Shown one piece after another: positions 35,154 to 43,319 of a stretch of 57,451 nucleotides of DNA. Every line of letters begins with the position of its first letter. Positions within the stretch are counted from its first letter, which is position 1. Source of the stretch: Pseudomonas syringae (GTDB lineage Bacteria > Pseudomonadota > Gammaproteobacteria > Pseudomonadales > Pseudomonadaceae). The notes under the pieces were generated by a model that was given only the letters and a program-made list of their open reading frames with translations, had not been told where the DNA came from and made no database searches. Made by a program: the position numbers and the translations under genes. The stretch lies in contig NZ_JPQU01000044.1 in assembly GCF_000737245.1 (NCBI RefSeq), positions 1 to 57,451 of the forward strand, given 5' to 3'.

Positions 35154-36587
35154 ATGGTTCAGGGAAGTGGCAGTCAATCTTCAATCAGAATTGCGTGGTT
35201 CCTGCTTTGCGCGGCGATCGTCGCCAGCTTTATCGCTTCCAGCGGTCCCATCCAGTGGATGGACAATGGCGTATTTCTCGCCGACGCGTCCGAGGGCCGC
35301 TACTTCAGCGAGTCCCTCGGTCCTCTGGACCATCCGCTGTATCAGTTCTTCAACACCTTCGTCTTCAACCTGTTCGGCCCTTACATCCTGAGCCTGCTCA
35401 ACTCGATCCTGCTCATACCGATGGCGTGGATCATTTATTCCCTGGCGCTCAGTGTGGGAGCCAGTCGACGTCAGGCATTACTCGCTGCCACGGCGACGAT
35501 TCTGGCTCACGGGGTGTTCTGGGTCTCGACCAAGGCCGAGGTGTACATCTTCCACTCGCTGTTCGTGCTGGCGGCTTATCAGGTGCACCTCAATCAGCGC
35601 TCGCGCATGGGCGTGCTGAGCCGACTGTTCGTTATTGGGGTCTTGACCGGCATGGGCGCGGCGGTTCACCAACTGACTTTTGTGGTGCTGCTGCCGCTCT
35701 ATTTGCAGCTGCTGTATCAGTACAGACTGAGCATCCTCATTACCCTGCCTGGTTTCGCGGTGGGTTTTTCGGTGGCTTTTCCGGCGATTGCCCATGATTT
35801 GCAGTCCGGCATGAACCTCATCGAAATCTTTCATCGTTACCTGACCGGCACCTCGGCGAAGGTGGCCCAGCCAGGCTGGGAAGGCAGCCTGTTTCGCTTC
35901 GACGATATGTGGCACGAGAAGAATTCGGTGTTCATCTTGCTGCTGTCGTTGATCGGCCCGCAGCTGATTGGCCTTTTGCTTTTCCCCAAAGACAATCGCT
36001 TGCGCCTGCTGTGGTGCGCCGCATTGCTGAACTTCGTGTTCGCGGCGTCTTATAACGTCACCGACCGTTTCACCTTTTTCCTGCCTGGCGTCGCTTTGCT
36101 GAGCGTCATCGGAGTGATGAAACTGCAGAAGCTGCTGCCGATGACGCCCGCCGGAAAAACCGTGATGAACCTCTCGGTGCTCAGTGCGCCGGTAACTATC
36201 GTTCTGGTGTATTGGCTGTACGCCTCGGGGTTTATCAAACTGCCGGTACACACCGAAGCGCTGCCGTTTCGCGATGACATTCATTACTTCATGGCCCCGT
36301 ACTTGCCTGACCACTCTGCCCGGCAGTTTGTGCAGATGTATGAACAGACCGCTCCTCAAGGCGCACTGATCATCGCCGACTGGACCCCCATGGGCGCCCT
36401 GCGCTCGGCCCAGGCCAGCGGCCGACTGGAAAACCGCACCCTGAAAATGTGTGAAGAAGTCGCCGATATTCAGGTCTATCTCAACGGCCCCGGCGCTTAC
36501 CTTGCCCGCACCAGCTACTGCGCGATGATTGGTGAAAGGTTTGTATTGAAGGGGTCGGCGGTGGGGTATGCATTGCACGGGAAGTGA
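35154..36587 (+). CDS. Polytopic membrane protein, putative GT-C glycosyltransferase
   Basis: A 477-aa inner-membrane protein with roughly ten to eleven helices. The first external loop after helix 1 carries acidic residues and a His (WMDNGVFLADASEGRYFSES, then LDHPLYQ), the layout of GT-C transferases that use polyprenyl-phosphate sugars, and it is reminiscent of the DUF2723/protein O-mannosyltransferase group. A large periplasmic C-terminal part (about 380-477) follows. AAGGGAG precedes the ATG, 30 bp after the previous gene. It is the best candidate for the enzyme that moves the pentose to its acceptor (pilin, LPS or another glycan). The acceptor is unknown; sequence family assignment is tentative. 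Confidence 0.65.
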   Translation: MVQGSGSQSSIRIAWFLLCAAIVASFIASSGPIQWMDNGVFLADASEGRYFSESLGPLDHPLYQFFNTFVFNLFGPYILSLLNSILLIPMAWIIYSLALSVGASRRQALLAATATILAHGVFWVSTKAEVYIFHSLFVLAAYQVHLNQRSRMGVLSRLFVIGVLTGMGAAVHQLTFVVLLPLYLQLLYQYRLSILITLPGFAVGFSVAFPAIAHDLQSGMNLIEIFHRYLTGTSAKVAQPGWEGSLFRFDDMWHEKNSVFILLLSLIGPQLIGLLLFPKDNRLRLLWCAALLNFVFAASYNVTDRFTFFLPGVALLSVIGVMKLQKLLPMTPAGKTVMNLSVLSAPVTIVLVYWLYASGFIKLPVHTEALPFRDDIHYFMAPYLPDHSARQFVQMYEQTAPQGALIIADWTPMGALRSAQASGRLENRTLKMCEEVADIQVYLNGPGAYLARTSYCAMIGERFVLKGSAVGYALHGK

Positions 36588-36638
36588 GGTTTGAGGTCGG
36601 GCCTGATTCAAGGCGACTCAATATTTAGCTGCAGTCTC

Positions 36639-36818
36639 TGTTGGAGCGAGGCTTGCCCGCGAAAAACCATAACGCGGTCTGTCTAGCTGACCGCGTCAAG
36701 TGATTCGCGGGCAAGCCTGGCTCCAACAGGTACACGTGATAGCAAGAGCCAACTTGTTGGCGAGGCGTTGGGCCGGTGTTGTCAGGGATATCGCCTCGCG
36801 AACAAGTTCGCTCCTACC
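36639..36818. repeat. Two consecutive REP-type inverted repeats
   Basis: First palindrome 36639-36729 (TGTTGGAGCGAGGCTTGCCC and complement). A second, weaker one spans 36744-36818 with AACTTGTTGGCGAGGC and GCCTCGCGAACAAGTTCGCT. They fill the 249-bp gap between the pentose operon and the convergent GH15 gene. Confidence 0.82.
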
Positions 36819-36836
36819 GGATCTCATCAACCGCAA

Positions 36837-38663
36837 CTACGGCTGCCACAACGTTTTTTCACCATCAAGCTTGCGATCCAGAAAGCTCGCCGCGCTGATC
36901 AGGGCCAGATGGCTCAGCGCCTGGGGCGTATTGCCCAGGTGGTGGCCGTGGCTGTCGAACTCTTCGGCGTACAAGCCCAACGGATTGGCGTAACGCAGAA
37001 GTTGTTCGAACTCCAGATGCGCCTGTTCCACTCGACCCGCCCGAGCCAGGCATTCGACGTACCAGAATGAACAGGCCGTGAACGCGCCCTCTTCACCTGC
37101 CAAACCATCATCATGGTCGTCGTCGTTGCGATAGCGGAACACCATGCCATCCCGAACGAGGGTGGACTCAATGGCGTCCAGGGTTGCCAGCCAGCGTGGA
37201 TCACTGGCACCCACGAAGCGAACCAGAGGCATCAGCAGCATCGACGCATCGAGGTTGCGACTGCCCTTGTGCTGGACGAAGTGGCCGAGGTCGGCGTTCC
37301 AGAAGTTCTTCCAGATGTCGTCGTGAATCGCCTGACGCTCTTTGTCCCAGCGGTCGAACGGGGCTGGCAGTGAACGTTTGAAGGCCAGGCGCAAAGCGCG
37401 GTCCAGTGCCACCCAGCACATCAGCCGGGAATGCAGAAAGTGCTGATCGCCGCCGCGCATTTCCCAGATGCCTACATCTTTTTCACGCCAGTGCTTGCAC
37501 ACGTAATCCACTTGCTGAGTGGCGTGCTGCCAACCCTCGTAAGAGATGGCTTCACCGTATTTGTTGGCCAGGTACACCGCATCCAGCAATTCACCGTAGA
37601 TATCCAGCTGCGTCTGTTTGTACGCCTCGTTACCGATGCGTACCGGCAGCGCTCCGCCGTAGCCGGCAAAATGCTCGAGGTGTTCTTCCGGCAACTCTTC
37701 ACGACCGTCGAGGCTGTAGAGGATGCCCAGCTTGCTGGACTCTTCGCAGCAATCACCCAGGCGTCCGCGCACCCAGCGCATGAAACCATTGGCTTCGTCG
37801 GTATAACCCAGGCGCATGAAGGCGTAGACCGTGAACGACGCATCGCGGACCCAACTGTAGCGGTAATCCCAATTGCGCTCGCCGCCGGGGGTTTCCGGCA
37901 AGCCAAAGGTGGCGGCAGCGACGATTCCACCATGTTTGCGGGAGGTCAGCAGCTTGAGGGTCAGCGCCGAGCGATTGACCATTTCCTGCCAGCGTCCACG
38001 GTATTCCGACTGCTTGCTCCAGCGTCGCCAGTACGCCAGGGTGTCGATGAAATAGCGTTGACATTGGCCTGCCTTGACTTGGGGGTCATTGATACCGCCC
38101 AGGATGATTTCCAGGGTCTCACCTTGTTTCAGCGTGACTTCTGCAACCGCCGTCTGCTCAACGATCGTCAAGGGCGAAGTGGCCGAAAGTCGCATACCGG
38201 GTTGACCGGAAGCCTCGAAACACACGTCCTCACCCTGCATGCGCACGCTCATTTGGGCGCGACTGTAATCCAGTCGAACCCGGCACCGCATGCGAATCGT
38301 CGCACTGCCGTAGCGCACATCGACACGGCGCACCAAACGGGGTAAATCGTCAACGTTGTCGCCTACCGGCATCAGGTCGGTGACCTCGACCACCGCGTCT
38401 TCATCGATCCAGCGCGTCTGCAATACGTTGGTGTCCGGCAGATAGATCTGCTGACGCCGGGCTTTGGGCAGGTCGGGAGCGAGCTGAAAAATGCCTGCCT
38501 TGTTGGTGTCCAGCAAGGCACTGAATATCGATGGGCTGTCGAAATCCGGCCAGCAGCAAAAATCAATGCTGCCGGTGTCGGCCACCAGAGCAGCGCTGCG
38601 CATGTCGCCGATAATGCCGTGGTTCTCGATGGGGTTTTGCGCTTCTTCCGGGAAATCAGCCAT
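36837..38663 (-). CDS. Glycoside hydrolase family 15 protein (glucoamylase/trehalase-like)
   Basis: A 608-aa protein with an N-terminal beta-rich domain (about residues 1-210) and an (alpha/alpha)6 barrel. The motif NWDYRYSWVRDASF opens the catalytic domain, and the GH15 acid block is GIWEMRGGDQHF. No signal peptide, so it acts in the cytoplasm on starch-like or trehalose substrates. It overlaps the upstream SDR gene by 8 bp (SDR stop inside the GH15 start region), so the two are translated together. Confidence 0.9.
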   Translation of the reverse strand: MADFPEEAQNPIENHGIIGDMRSAALVADTGSIDFCCWPDFDSPSIFSALLDTNKAGIFQLAPDLPKARRQQIYLPDTNVLQTRWIDEDAVVEVTDLMPVGDNVDDLPRLVRRVDVRYGSATIRMRCRVRLDYSRAQMSVRMQGEDVCFEASGQPGMRLSATSPLTIVEQTAVAEVTLKQGETLEIILGGINDPQVKAGQCQRYFIDTLAYWRRWSKQSEYRGRWQEMVNRSALTLKLLTSRKHGGIVAAATFGLPETPGGERNWDYRYSWVRDASFTVYAFMRLGYTDEANGFMRWVRGRLGDCCEESSKLGILYSLDGREELPEEHLEHFAGYGGALPVRIGNEAYKQTQLDIYGELLDAVYLANKYGEAISYEGWQHATQQVDYVCKHWREKDVGIWEMRGGDQHFLHSRLMCWVALDRALRLAFKRSLPAPFDRWDKERQAIHDDIWKNFWNADLGHFVQHKGSRNLDASMLLMPLVRFVGASDPRWLATLDAIESTLVRDGMVFRYRNDDDHDDGLAGEEGAFTACSFWYVECLARAGRVEQAHLEFEQLLRYANPLGLYAEEFDSHGHHLGNTPQALSHLALISAASFLDRKLDGEKTLWQP

Positions 38664-39456
38664 TGTCTCGAAACCCCGGGTACAGGCTCATGCCGCCATC
38701 GATAAACAACGTCGTGCCATGAACATAATCAGACAGGTCAGAGGCCAGCCACACCACCGCATTGGCGACATCTTCAGCCTCACCAACCCGGCCGTAAGGA
38801 ATCAGCTTGAGCAATTTGTCTTCTTGATCACCGGCCATCGCGTCTTCGTTGATCGCCGTGCGGATGGCGCCCGGTGCAATGCTGTTGACCCGGATACGCT
38901 GCTCGCCGACTTCTTGGGCGATGCTGCGCATCAACAGGTCCACACCGCCCTTGGAGGCGGCATAGTTGGCGTGCCCGGCCCAGGGAATCAATTGATGCAC
39001 AGAGCTCATGTGGATGATTTTCCCCATGGCCCGGGAAACCACCGGGCGCATACCCTGGCGAATGAACTGACGCAGCGCCGCCCGGGCACAGAGGAATTGG
39101 CCGGTCAGGTTCACATCGATGACTTTGTTCCAGTCCGCCAGGCTCATGTCAGTGATTGACGCGTCCTTCTGCAGCCCGGAGTTGGCCACCAGAATATCCA
39201 GACGACCAAATTGTTCCACGGTTTTGCTGAACAGCCGTTCAACGTCCTCTTCCTTCGAGACGTCTGCCTGGACGGCGATAGCCTTGCCGCCTGCGGCGAT
39301 GATTTCTGCAGCCAGCTTTTCAGCAGGTTCGGGTTGCGAGTTGAAATTGATCACCACCGCCGCGCCTGCCGCTGCCAACCCCTTGGCAGCGCCTGCCCCC
39401 AGCCCGGAACTGGCCCCTGTGATCAGTGCGACTTGTTGTTCCAACGAAATATGCAT
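38656..39456 (-). CDS. SDR-family oxidoreductase, glucose 1-dehydrogenase-like
   Basis: A 266-aa classical SDR with the coenzyme motif TGASSGLGAG, the sequence LVANSGLQ in place of NNAG, active-site Ser in HMSSVHQ and Y-x3-K as NYAASKGG. The whole pattern and the C-terminal GTTLFIDGGMSLYP resemble Bacillus-type glucose 1-dehydrogenase. The start at MHISLEQQ was chosen over longer starts because AGAGG precedes it. Coupled to the GH15 gene, so it may oxidise the glucose that the hydrolase releases. The sugar specificity is inferred only. Confidence 0.85.
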   Translation of the reverse strand: MHISLEQQVALITGASSGLGAGAAKGLAAAGAAVVINFNSQPEPAEKLAAEIIAAGGKAIAVQADVSKEEDVERLFSKTVEQFGRLDILVANSGLQKDASITDMSLADWNKVIDVNLTGQFLCARAALRQFIRQGMRPVVSRAMGKIIHMSSVHQLIPWAGHANYAASKGGVDLLMRSIAQEVGEQRIRVNSIAPGAIRTAINEDAMAGDQEDKLLKLIPYGRVGEAEDVANAVVWLASDLSDYVHGTTLFIDGGMSLYPGFRDNG

Positions 39457-39511
39457 GGATTCGAGCCTCTTGATCAGCATGTAAAACTGACCGATGGGGC
39501 TTGGATGAAGT

Positions 39512-39598
39512 TCAAGTACAAGCAGCTGCAAGCTTCAAGCAGCAAGCTGCAAGTGCGCTGCGCGGGTGGCTTGTAGCTTGCAGCTTGCCGCTTGGGGC
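39512..39598. repeat. CAAGCTGCAAG-type palindromic repeat
   Basis: A low-complexity inverted repeat made of CAAGC/GCTTG words: left side AAGCAGCTGCAAGCTTCAAG with AGCAAGCTGCAAG, right side GGCTTGTAGCTTGCAGCTTG. It lies in the 192-bp divergent gap between the SDR gene and a LysR gene, close to both promoters. This repeat differs from the REP families in the window. Confidence 0.75.
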
Positions 39599-39648
39599 TG
39601 GTAGCGTGCCCACACCGAGCTAAAGCCCCCCCGCGGACCGCTACCCCA

Positions 39649-40581
39649 ATGAACCGAAACGAATTGCGCAAGGCTGACATCAATCTGATGGTGGTCTTCG
39701 AAACCTTGATGCAGGAGCGCAACGTCACCCGTGCCGCCGAAAAGCTGTTTCTCGGCCAACCGACCATCAGCGCCGCGCTCAATCGGTTGCGGGCGCTATT
39801 CAATGATCCGTTGTTCATCCGGGTCGGCCATCGCATGGAGCCTACCGCCAGGGCGCAGGAGATCATCCATCACCTGTCCCCTGCCCTGGACGCCATGTCA
39901 GTCGCCTTGAGTTTGACCCGCGAGTTCGACCCGGCCAGCAGCGACATGACCTTCCGCATCGGTCTGTCCGATGACGTGGAGTACAGCCTGTTGCCGCCCC
40001 TGCTGCGGGCTATTCGCAAAGAAGCCCCTGGGGTGGTCATCGTGATCAAGCAGGTGAATTTCTGGAATGTCTCGGAATTGCTGATGTCCGGTGATATCAC
40101 CGTTGGCGTGTGCCTGACCCGGGAGTTGCCCGCCAATGCCAAGCGCAAGCTGCTGCGCTCGGTCAAACCCATGGTGGTGCGAGCGGACCATTCAGCCACA
40201 CCCATGACCCTGGATGAATACTGCACGCGGCCCCATGTGGTGGTTTCTCATGTGGCCAACATCAGCAGCTTTGCGGATGAATGGCTTGATGCCATTGGCC
40301 GCAAGCGCCATGCCGTGCTCTCGGTCCCTCAATACAGCACGCTGCCTGCGTTGATGGCGGGCACGGATCTGCTTTGCAATCTACCGGATCACTTGACCGA
40401 GGCGATGGCCAGTACGGGGCTGTTGTTTGGCGAAGAGTTGCCATTCATCACACCCAATCTTGAGCTGTCGATGGTCTGGCTAAGTGTGATGGACACAGAT
40501 CCGGCAGAGCGCTGGCTGCGTAAGCGGCTGGAGGAGTTTATGGGAGACCGAAGCCCGGCCTCCCATATTGTCGAAGAATGA
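39649..40581 (+). CDS. LysR-family transcriptional regulator (NodD-like branch)
   Basis: A 310-aa regulator. The N-terminal HTH reads LMVVFETLMQERNVTRAAEK with QPTISAALNRLR, typical of the NodD/PcpR-like subgroup; the effector domain starts near residue 95. The start at MNRNELRKAD is the usual N-terminus; an upstream in-frame start is unlikely. Divergent from the SDR/GH15 pair, which it may regulate. Convergent with pstB (9 bp between stops). Confidence 0.9.
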   Translation: MNRNELRKADINLMVVFETLMQERNVTRAAEKLFLGQPTISAALNRLRALFNDPLFIRVGHRMEPTARAQEIIHHLSPALDAMSVALSLTREFDPASSDMTFRIGLSDDVEYSLLPPLLRAIRKEAPGVVIVIKQVNFWNVSELLMSGDITVGVCLTRELPANAKRKLLRSVKPMVVRADHSATPMTLDEYCTRPHVVVSHVANISSFADEWLDAIGRKRHAVLSVPQYSTLPALMAGTDLLCNLPDHLTEAMASTGLLFGEELPFITPNLELSMVWLSVMDTDPAERWLRKRLEEFMGDRSPASHIVEE

Positions 40582-40590
40582 CGCTGACAA

Positions 40591-41370
40591 TCAGCCAAAA
40601 CGACCGGTGATGTAGTCTTCGGTCTGGGTCTTGGACGGCTTGGTGAAGATCGTATCGGTGTCGCCATGCTCGATCAGTTCACCCATGAACATGAACGCCG
40701 TGTAGTCGGAGCAACGCGCCGCCTGCTGCATGTTGTGGGTCACGATGATCACGGTGAACTGTTCTTTGAGCTCGGTGATCAGCTGTTCGATACGACCGGT
40801 AGAGATCGGATCGAGGGCTGAGGTCGGCTCGTCGAGCAGCAGCACTTGCGGGCGCAACGCGATGGTGCGGGCGATGCACAGACGTTGTTGCTGACCGCCG
40901 GAAAGACCGGTAGCGCTCTTGTTGAGCTTGTCTTTCACTTCATCCCACAGCGCCGCGCCGCGCAAAGCCTGTTCAACCCGATCTTCCATTTCACGACGCG
41001 ACAGCTTTTCATGGTGCTTGATGGCGTAGGAGATGTTGTCGTAAATCGACATCGGGAACGGCACAGGCTTCTGGAAGACCATACCCACGTGGCTGCGCAG
41101 ACGGTTCATCGAGTAGCCTGGGGCCAGGATGTTCTCGCCGTTGAGCAGCACTTCACCTTTGGCTTCCTGCTTCGGGTACATCGCGTAGATACGGTTGAAC
41201 ACGCGCAGCAGGGTCGACTTGCCGCAACCCGAAGGGCCGATGATGGCGGTGATGCGTTTTTCCGGGATCACCATGTCGATGGATTTCAGCGACTTCTGGT
41301 CGTTGTAGAAAAACTCCAGACCACGAACTTGAATCTTGGTTTTTTCGTTGGCAAGGGAAAGGTTATTCAT
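40591..41370 (-). CDS. pstB: Phosphate ABC transporter ATP-binding protein PstB
   Basis: A 259-aa ATPase that powers high-affinity phosphate import: Walker A GPSGCGKS, signature LSGGQQQR, Walker B LLLDEPTSALDP. The ATG shares its first base with the pstA stop codon (TGATG), so translation is coupled. Pseudomonads often carry two PstB forms; this shorter one (N-terminus MNNLSLANEK) belongs to the variant without the long N-terminal extension. No phoU follows; the next gene is a convergent LysR regulator. Confidence 0.94.
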   Translation of the reverse strand: MNNLSLANEKTKIQVRGLEFFYNDQKSLKSIDMVIPEKRITAIIGPSGCGKSTLLRVFNRIYAMYPKQEAKGEVLLNGENILAPGYSMNRLRSHVGMVFQKPVPFPMSIYDNISYAIKHHEKLSRREMEDRVEQALRGAALWDEVKDKLNKSATGLSGGQQQRLCIARTIALRPQVLLLDEPTSALDPISTGRIEQLITELKEQFTVIIVTHNMQQAARCSDYTAFMFMGELIEHGDTDTIFTKPSKTQTEDYITGRFG

Positions 41371-42257
41371 CAAGACGCCCTATTGCGCAAAAGAATTAAG
41401 CGGGAAGCGAGGCTGAGTACCAGCACGAACAGCGTCATTACCAGGGCGCCAGCCCAGGCCAGGGAATGCCAGTCGTCGAACGGGCTCATGGCGTATTGGA
41501 AAACCACCACGGGTACGCTGGCCATCGGCTTGAGCAGATCGCTGCTCCAGAACTGGTTGCCGAACGCGGTAAACAGCAGCGGCGCGGTTTCACCGGTGAT
41601 ACGCGCCAGAGCCAGCAATACGCCAGTGACCACACCGGCCTTGGCAGCACGCAGGACGATCTGCAGCGTCAACTTCCATTGCGGCACACCCAGGGCCAGC
41701 GCAGCTTCACGCATGGTCGAAGGTTGCAGTTGCAGCATTTCATCAGTGGTACGCACCACGACCGGAATCACCAGCAGAGCCAGCGCAAGGGCACCGGCAA
41801 TTGCCGAGAAGCCGACCTTGTGATCAGTCCATTCATTGAGTGGCAGGATCACTGCGGTGTACACAAACAGACCAAGCACGATGGAAGGCGCGGACAACAG
41901 AATGTCGTTAACGAAGCGCACCGCGTTGCCCAGCTTGGAGTAACGAGCGAACTCAGCCAGCCACACGCCAGCCATCAGGCCAATCGGCGTACCGATCAAC
42001 AGGCCGATGCCAGACATCAGCACGCTGCCGTAAAAGGCATTGGCCAGACCGCCTTCAACTCCCGGCGGTGGCGTCATGCCGCTGAACAAACGCAGGTTCA
42101 AGGCGTCGACACCGTTGATGATGGTGGTCAACAGGATCCACACCAGCCACAGCAGGCCAAACGCCGTCGCGCCACAGCTGAGGACCATTGCCGCCTTGTT
42201 TTTCAGGTCACGAACCCGGTAGAGGGTCTCGTTGCCAGTCACATCCTTACTACTCAT
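41370..42257 (-). CDS. pstA: Phosphate ABC transporter permease PstA
   Basis: A 295-aa inner-membrane protein with six predicted helices and the ABC permease EAA-type loop (EAALALGVPQWKLTLQIVLRAA). Forms the phosphate channel with PstC. Its start overlaps the pstC stop by 4 bp and its stop overlaps the pstB start. Confidence 0.94.
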   Translation of the reverse strand: MSSKDVTGNETLYRVRDLKNKAAMVLSCGATAFGLLWLVWILLTTIINGVDALNLRLFSGMTPPPGVEGGLANAFYGSVLMSGIGLLIGTPIGLMAGVWLAEFARYSKLGNAVRFVNDILLSAPSIVLGLFVYTAVILPLNEWTDHKVGFSAIAGALALALLVIPVVVRTTDEMLQLQPSTMREAALALGVPQWKLTLQIVLRAAKAGVVTGVLLALARITGETAPLLFTAFGNQFWSSDLLKPMASVPVVVFQYAMSPFDDWHSLAWAGALVMTLFVLVLSLASRLILLRNRAS

Positions 42258-43249
42258 AACCCCTCCTTGCGGGACAGACGCGAGAGCATGACCCGAGCCA
42301 GTGCCAGAACGATGAAGGTCACCACGAACAGCAGGAAGCCCAAGGCAATCAACGACGAGCGATGCAAGTCGGTGTAGGCCTCGTTGAATTCGTTGGCGAT
42401 AACCGAAGCGATCGAGCTGCTTGGCATCATCAGCGACGCCGAGAATTGGTGGGAGTTACCCAATACGAAAGTCACCGCCATGGTTTCACCCAGTGCGCGG
42501 CCCAGACCGAGGAATATCCCGCCGACAACCGCTGAACGGGTGTAAGGCAAGACGATGTCCCAAACCACTTCCCAGGTTGTACCGCCCAAGGCATAAGCGG
42601 ATTCTTTCAGCGTCGTCGGAACGCTTTTAAAGACTTCGACCATTACCGAGGTAATGAACGGCGTGATCATGATCGCCAGAACGATACCGGCGGTGAGCAT
42701 ACCGATACCCAACGGCGGCCCCTGGAACATGGGGCCGATAAAGGGCAGATCGCCAAGATTGTCATTGATCCACGGGGCAATGTGTTCAGCCATATAAGGG
42801 CCAAACACGAACAGACCCCACATGCCGTAGATGATCGAAGGAATACCCGCCAGCAGTTCGATAGCCGAGGAAATCGGCAGGCGCAACCAGGGCGGCGCTA
42901 CTTCGGTCAGGAAAATCGCAATGCCGAAGCTCACCGGAACGGCGATTAGCAAAGCCAGAAAAGAGGTCACCAACGTACCGTAGATCGGTACCAGTGCGCC
43001 AAACTTGCCACCGACCACGTCCCACTCGGTGCTGGTCAGAAAACCGAAACCGAAGGTCTGGAATGCGAGGCTGCCGCCCCACAAGGTCGAAAGTGCGATA
43101 CAGCCGAGCAATGCCAGAACCAGCATTGCAGCCCCGCCCATGGTGCGCTTGAACCAGCGATCATGACGCTGATCGCGAGCCGCTCGGCGCTCACCCTCGG
43201 AAACGGACGCAGGGATCGCAGCGGACAAATATTGGGTGTTTTCAGTCAT
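42254..43249 (-). CDS. pstC: Phosphate ABC transporter permease PstC
   Basis: A 331-aa inner-membrane permease with about six helices and the cytoplasmic coupling loop ESAYALGGTTWEVVWDIVLP. A long hydrophilic N-terminus (about 35 residues) precedes the first helix. Located 70 bp after pstS, with a stem-loop in between, and overlapping pstA. Confidence 0.94.
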   Translation of the reverse strand: MTENTQYLSAAIPASVSEGERRAARDQRHDRWFKRTMGGAAMLVLALLGCIALSTLWGGSLAFQTFGFGFLTSTEWDVVGGKFGALVPIYGTLVTSFLALLIAVPVSFGIAIFLTEVAPPWLRLPISSAIELLAGIPSIIYGMWGLFVFGPYMAEHIAPWINDNLGDLPFIGPMFQGPPLGIGMLTAGIVLAIMITPFITSVMVEVFKSVPTTLKESAYALGGTTWEVVWDIVLPYTRSAVVGGIFLGLGRALGETMAVTFVLGNSHQFSASLMMPSSSIASVIANEFNEAYTDLHRSSLIALGFLLFVVTFIVLALARVMLSRLSRKEGL

Positions 43250-43271
43250 CTTGGGTCCACTCGCAAAGAAA

Positions 43272-43298
43272 CCCTGTCATCGGGCAGCGATGACAGGG
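43272..43298 (-). terminator. Stem-loop between pstS and pstC
   Basis: An 11-bp perfect stem CCCTGTCATCG/CGATGACAGGG with a 5-base loop in the 70-bp gap. It lacks a T-tract. Such an element could act as a partial terminator or a 3' stabiliser of the pstS message, giving more binding protein than permease. Confidence 0.6.
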
Positions 43299-43319
43299 GT
43301 GAGCCGGAGAAACGTCGAA

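Noticed and set aside
35478..36611. Minus-strand frame of 377 codons opposite the GT-C-like gene
   Set aside because: Composition rich in Gln/His/Arg typical of an antisense frame; the plus-strand gene has a ribosome site and membrane helices.
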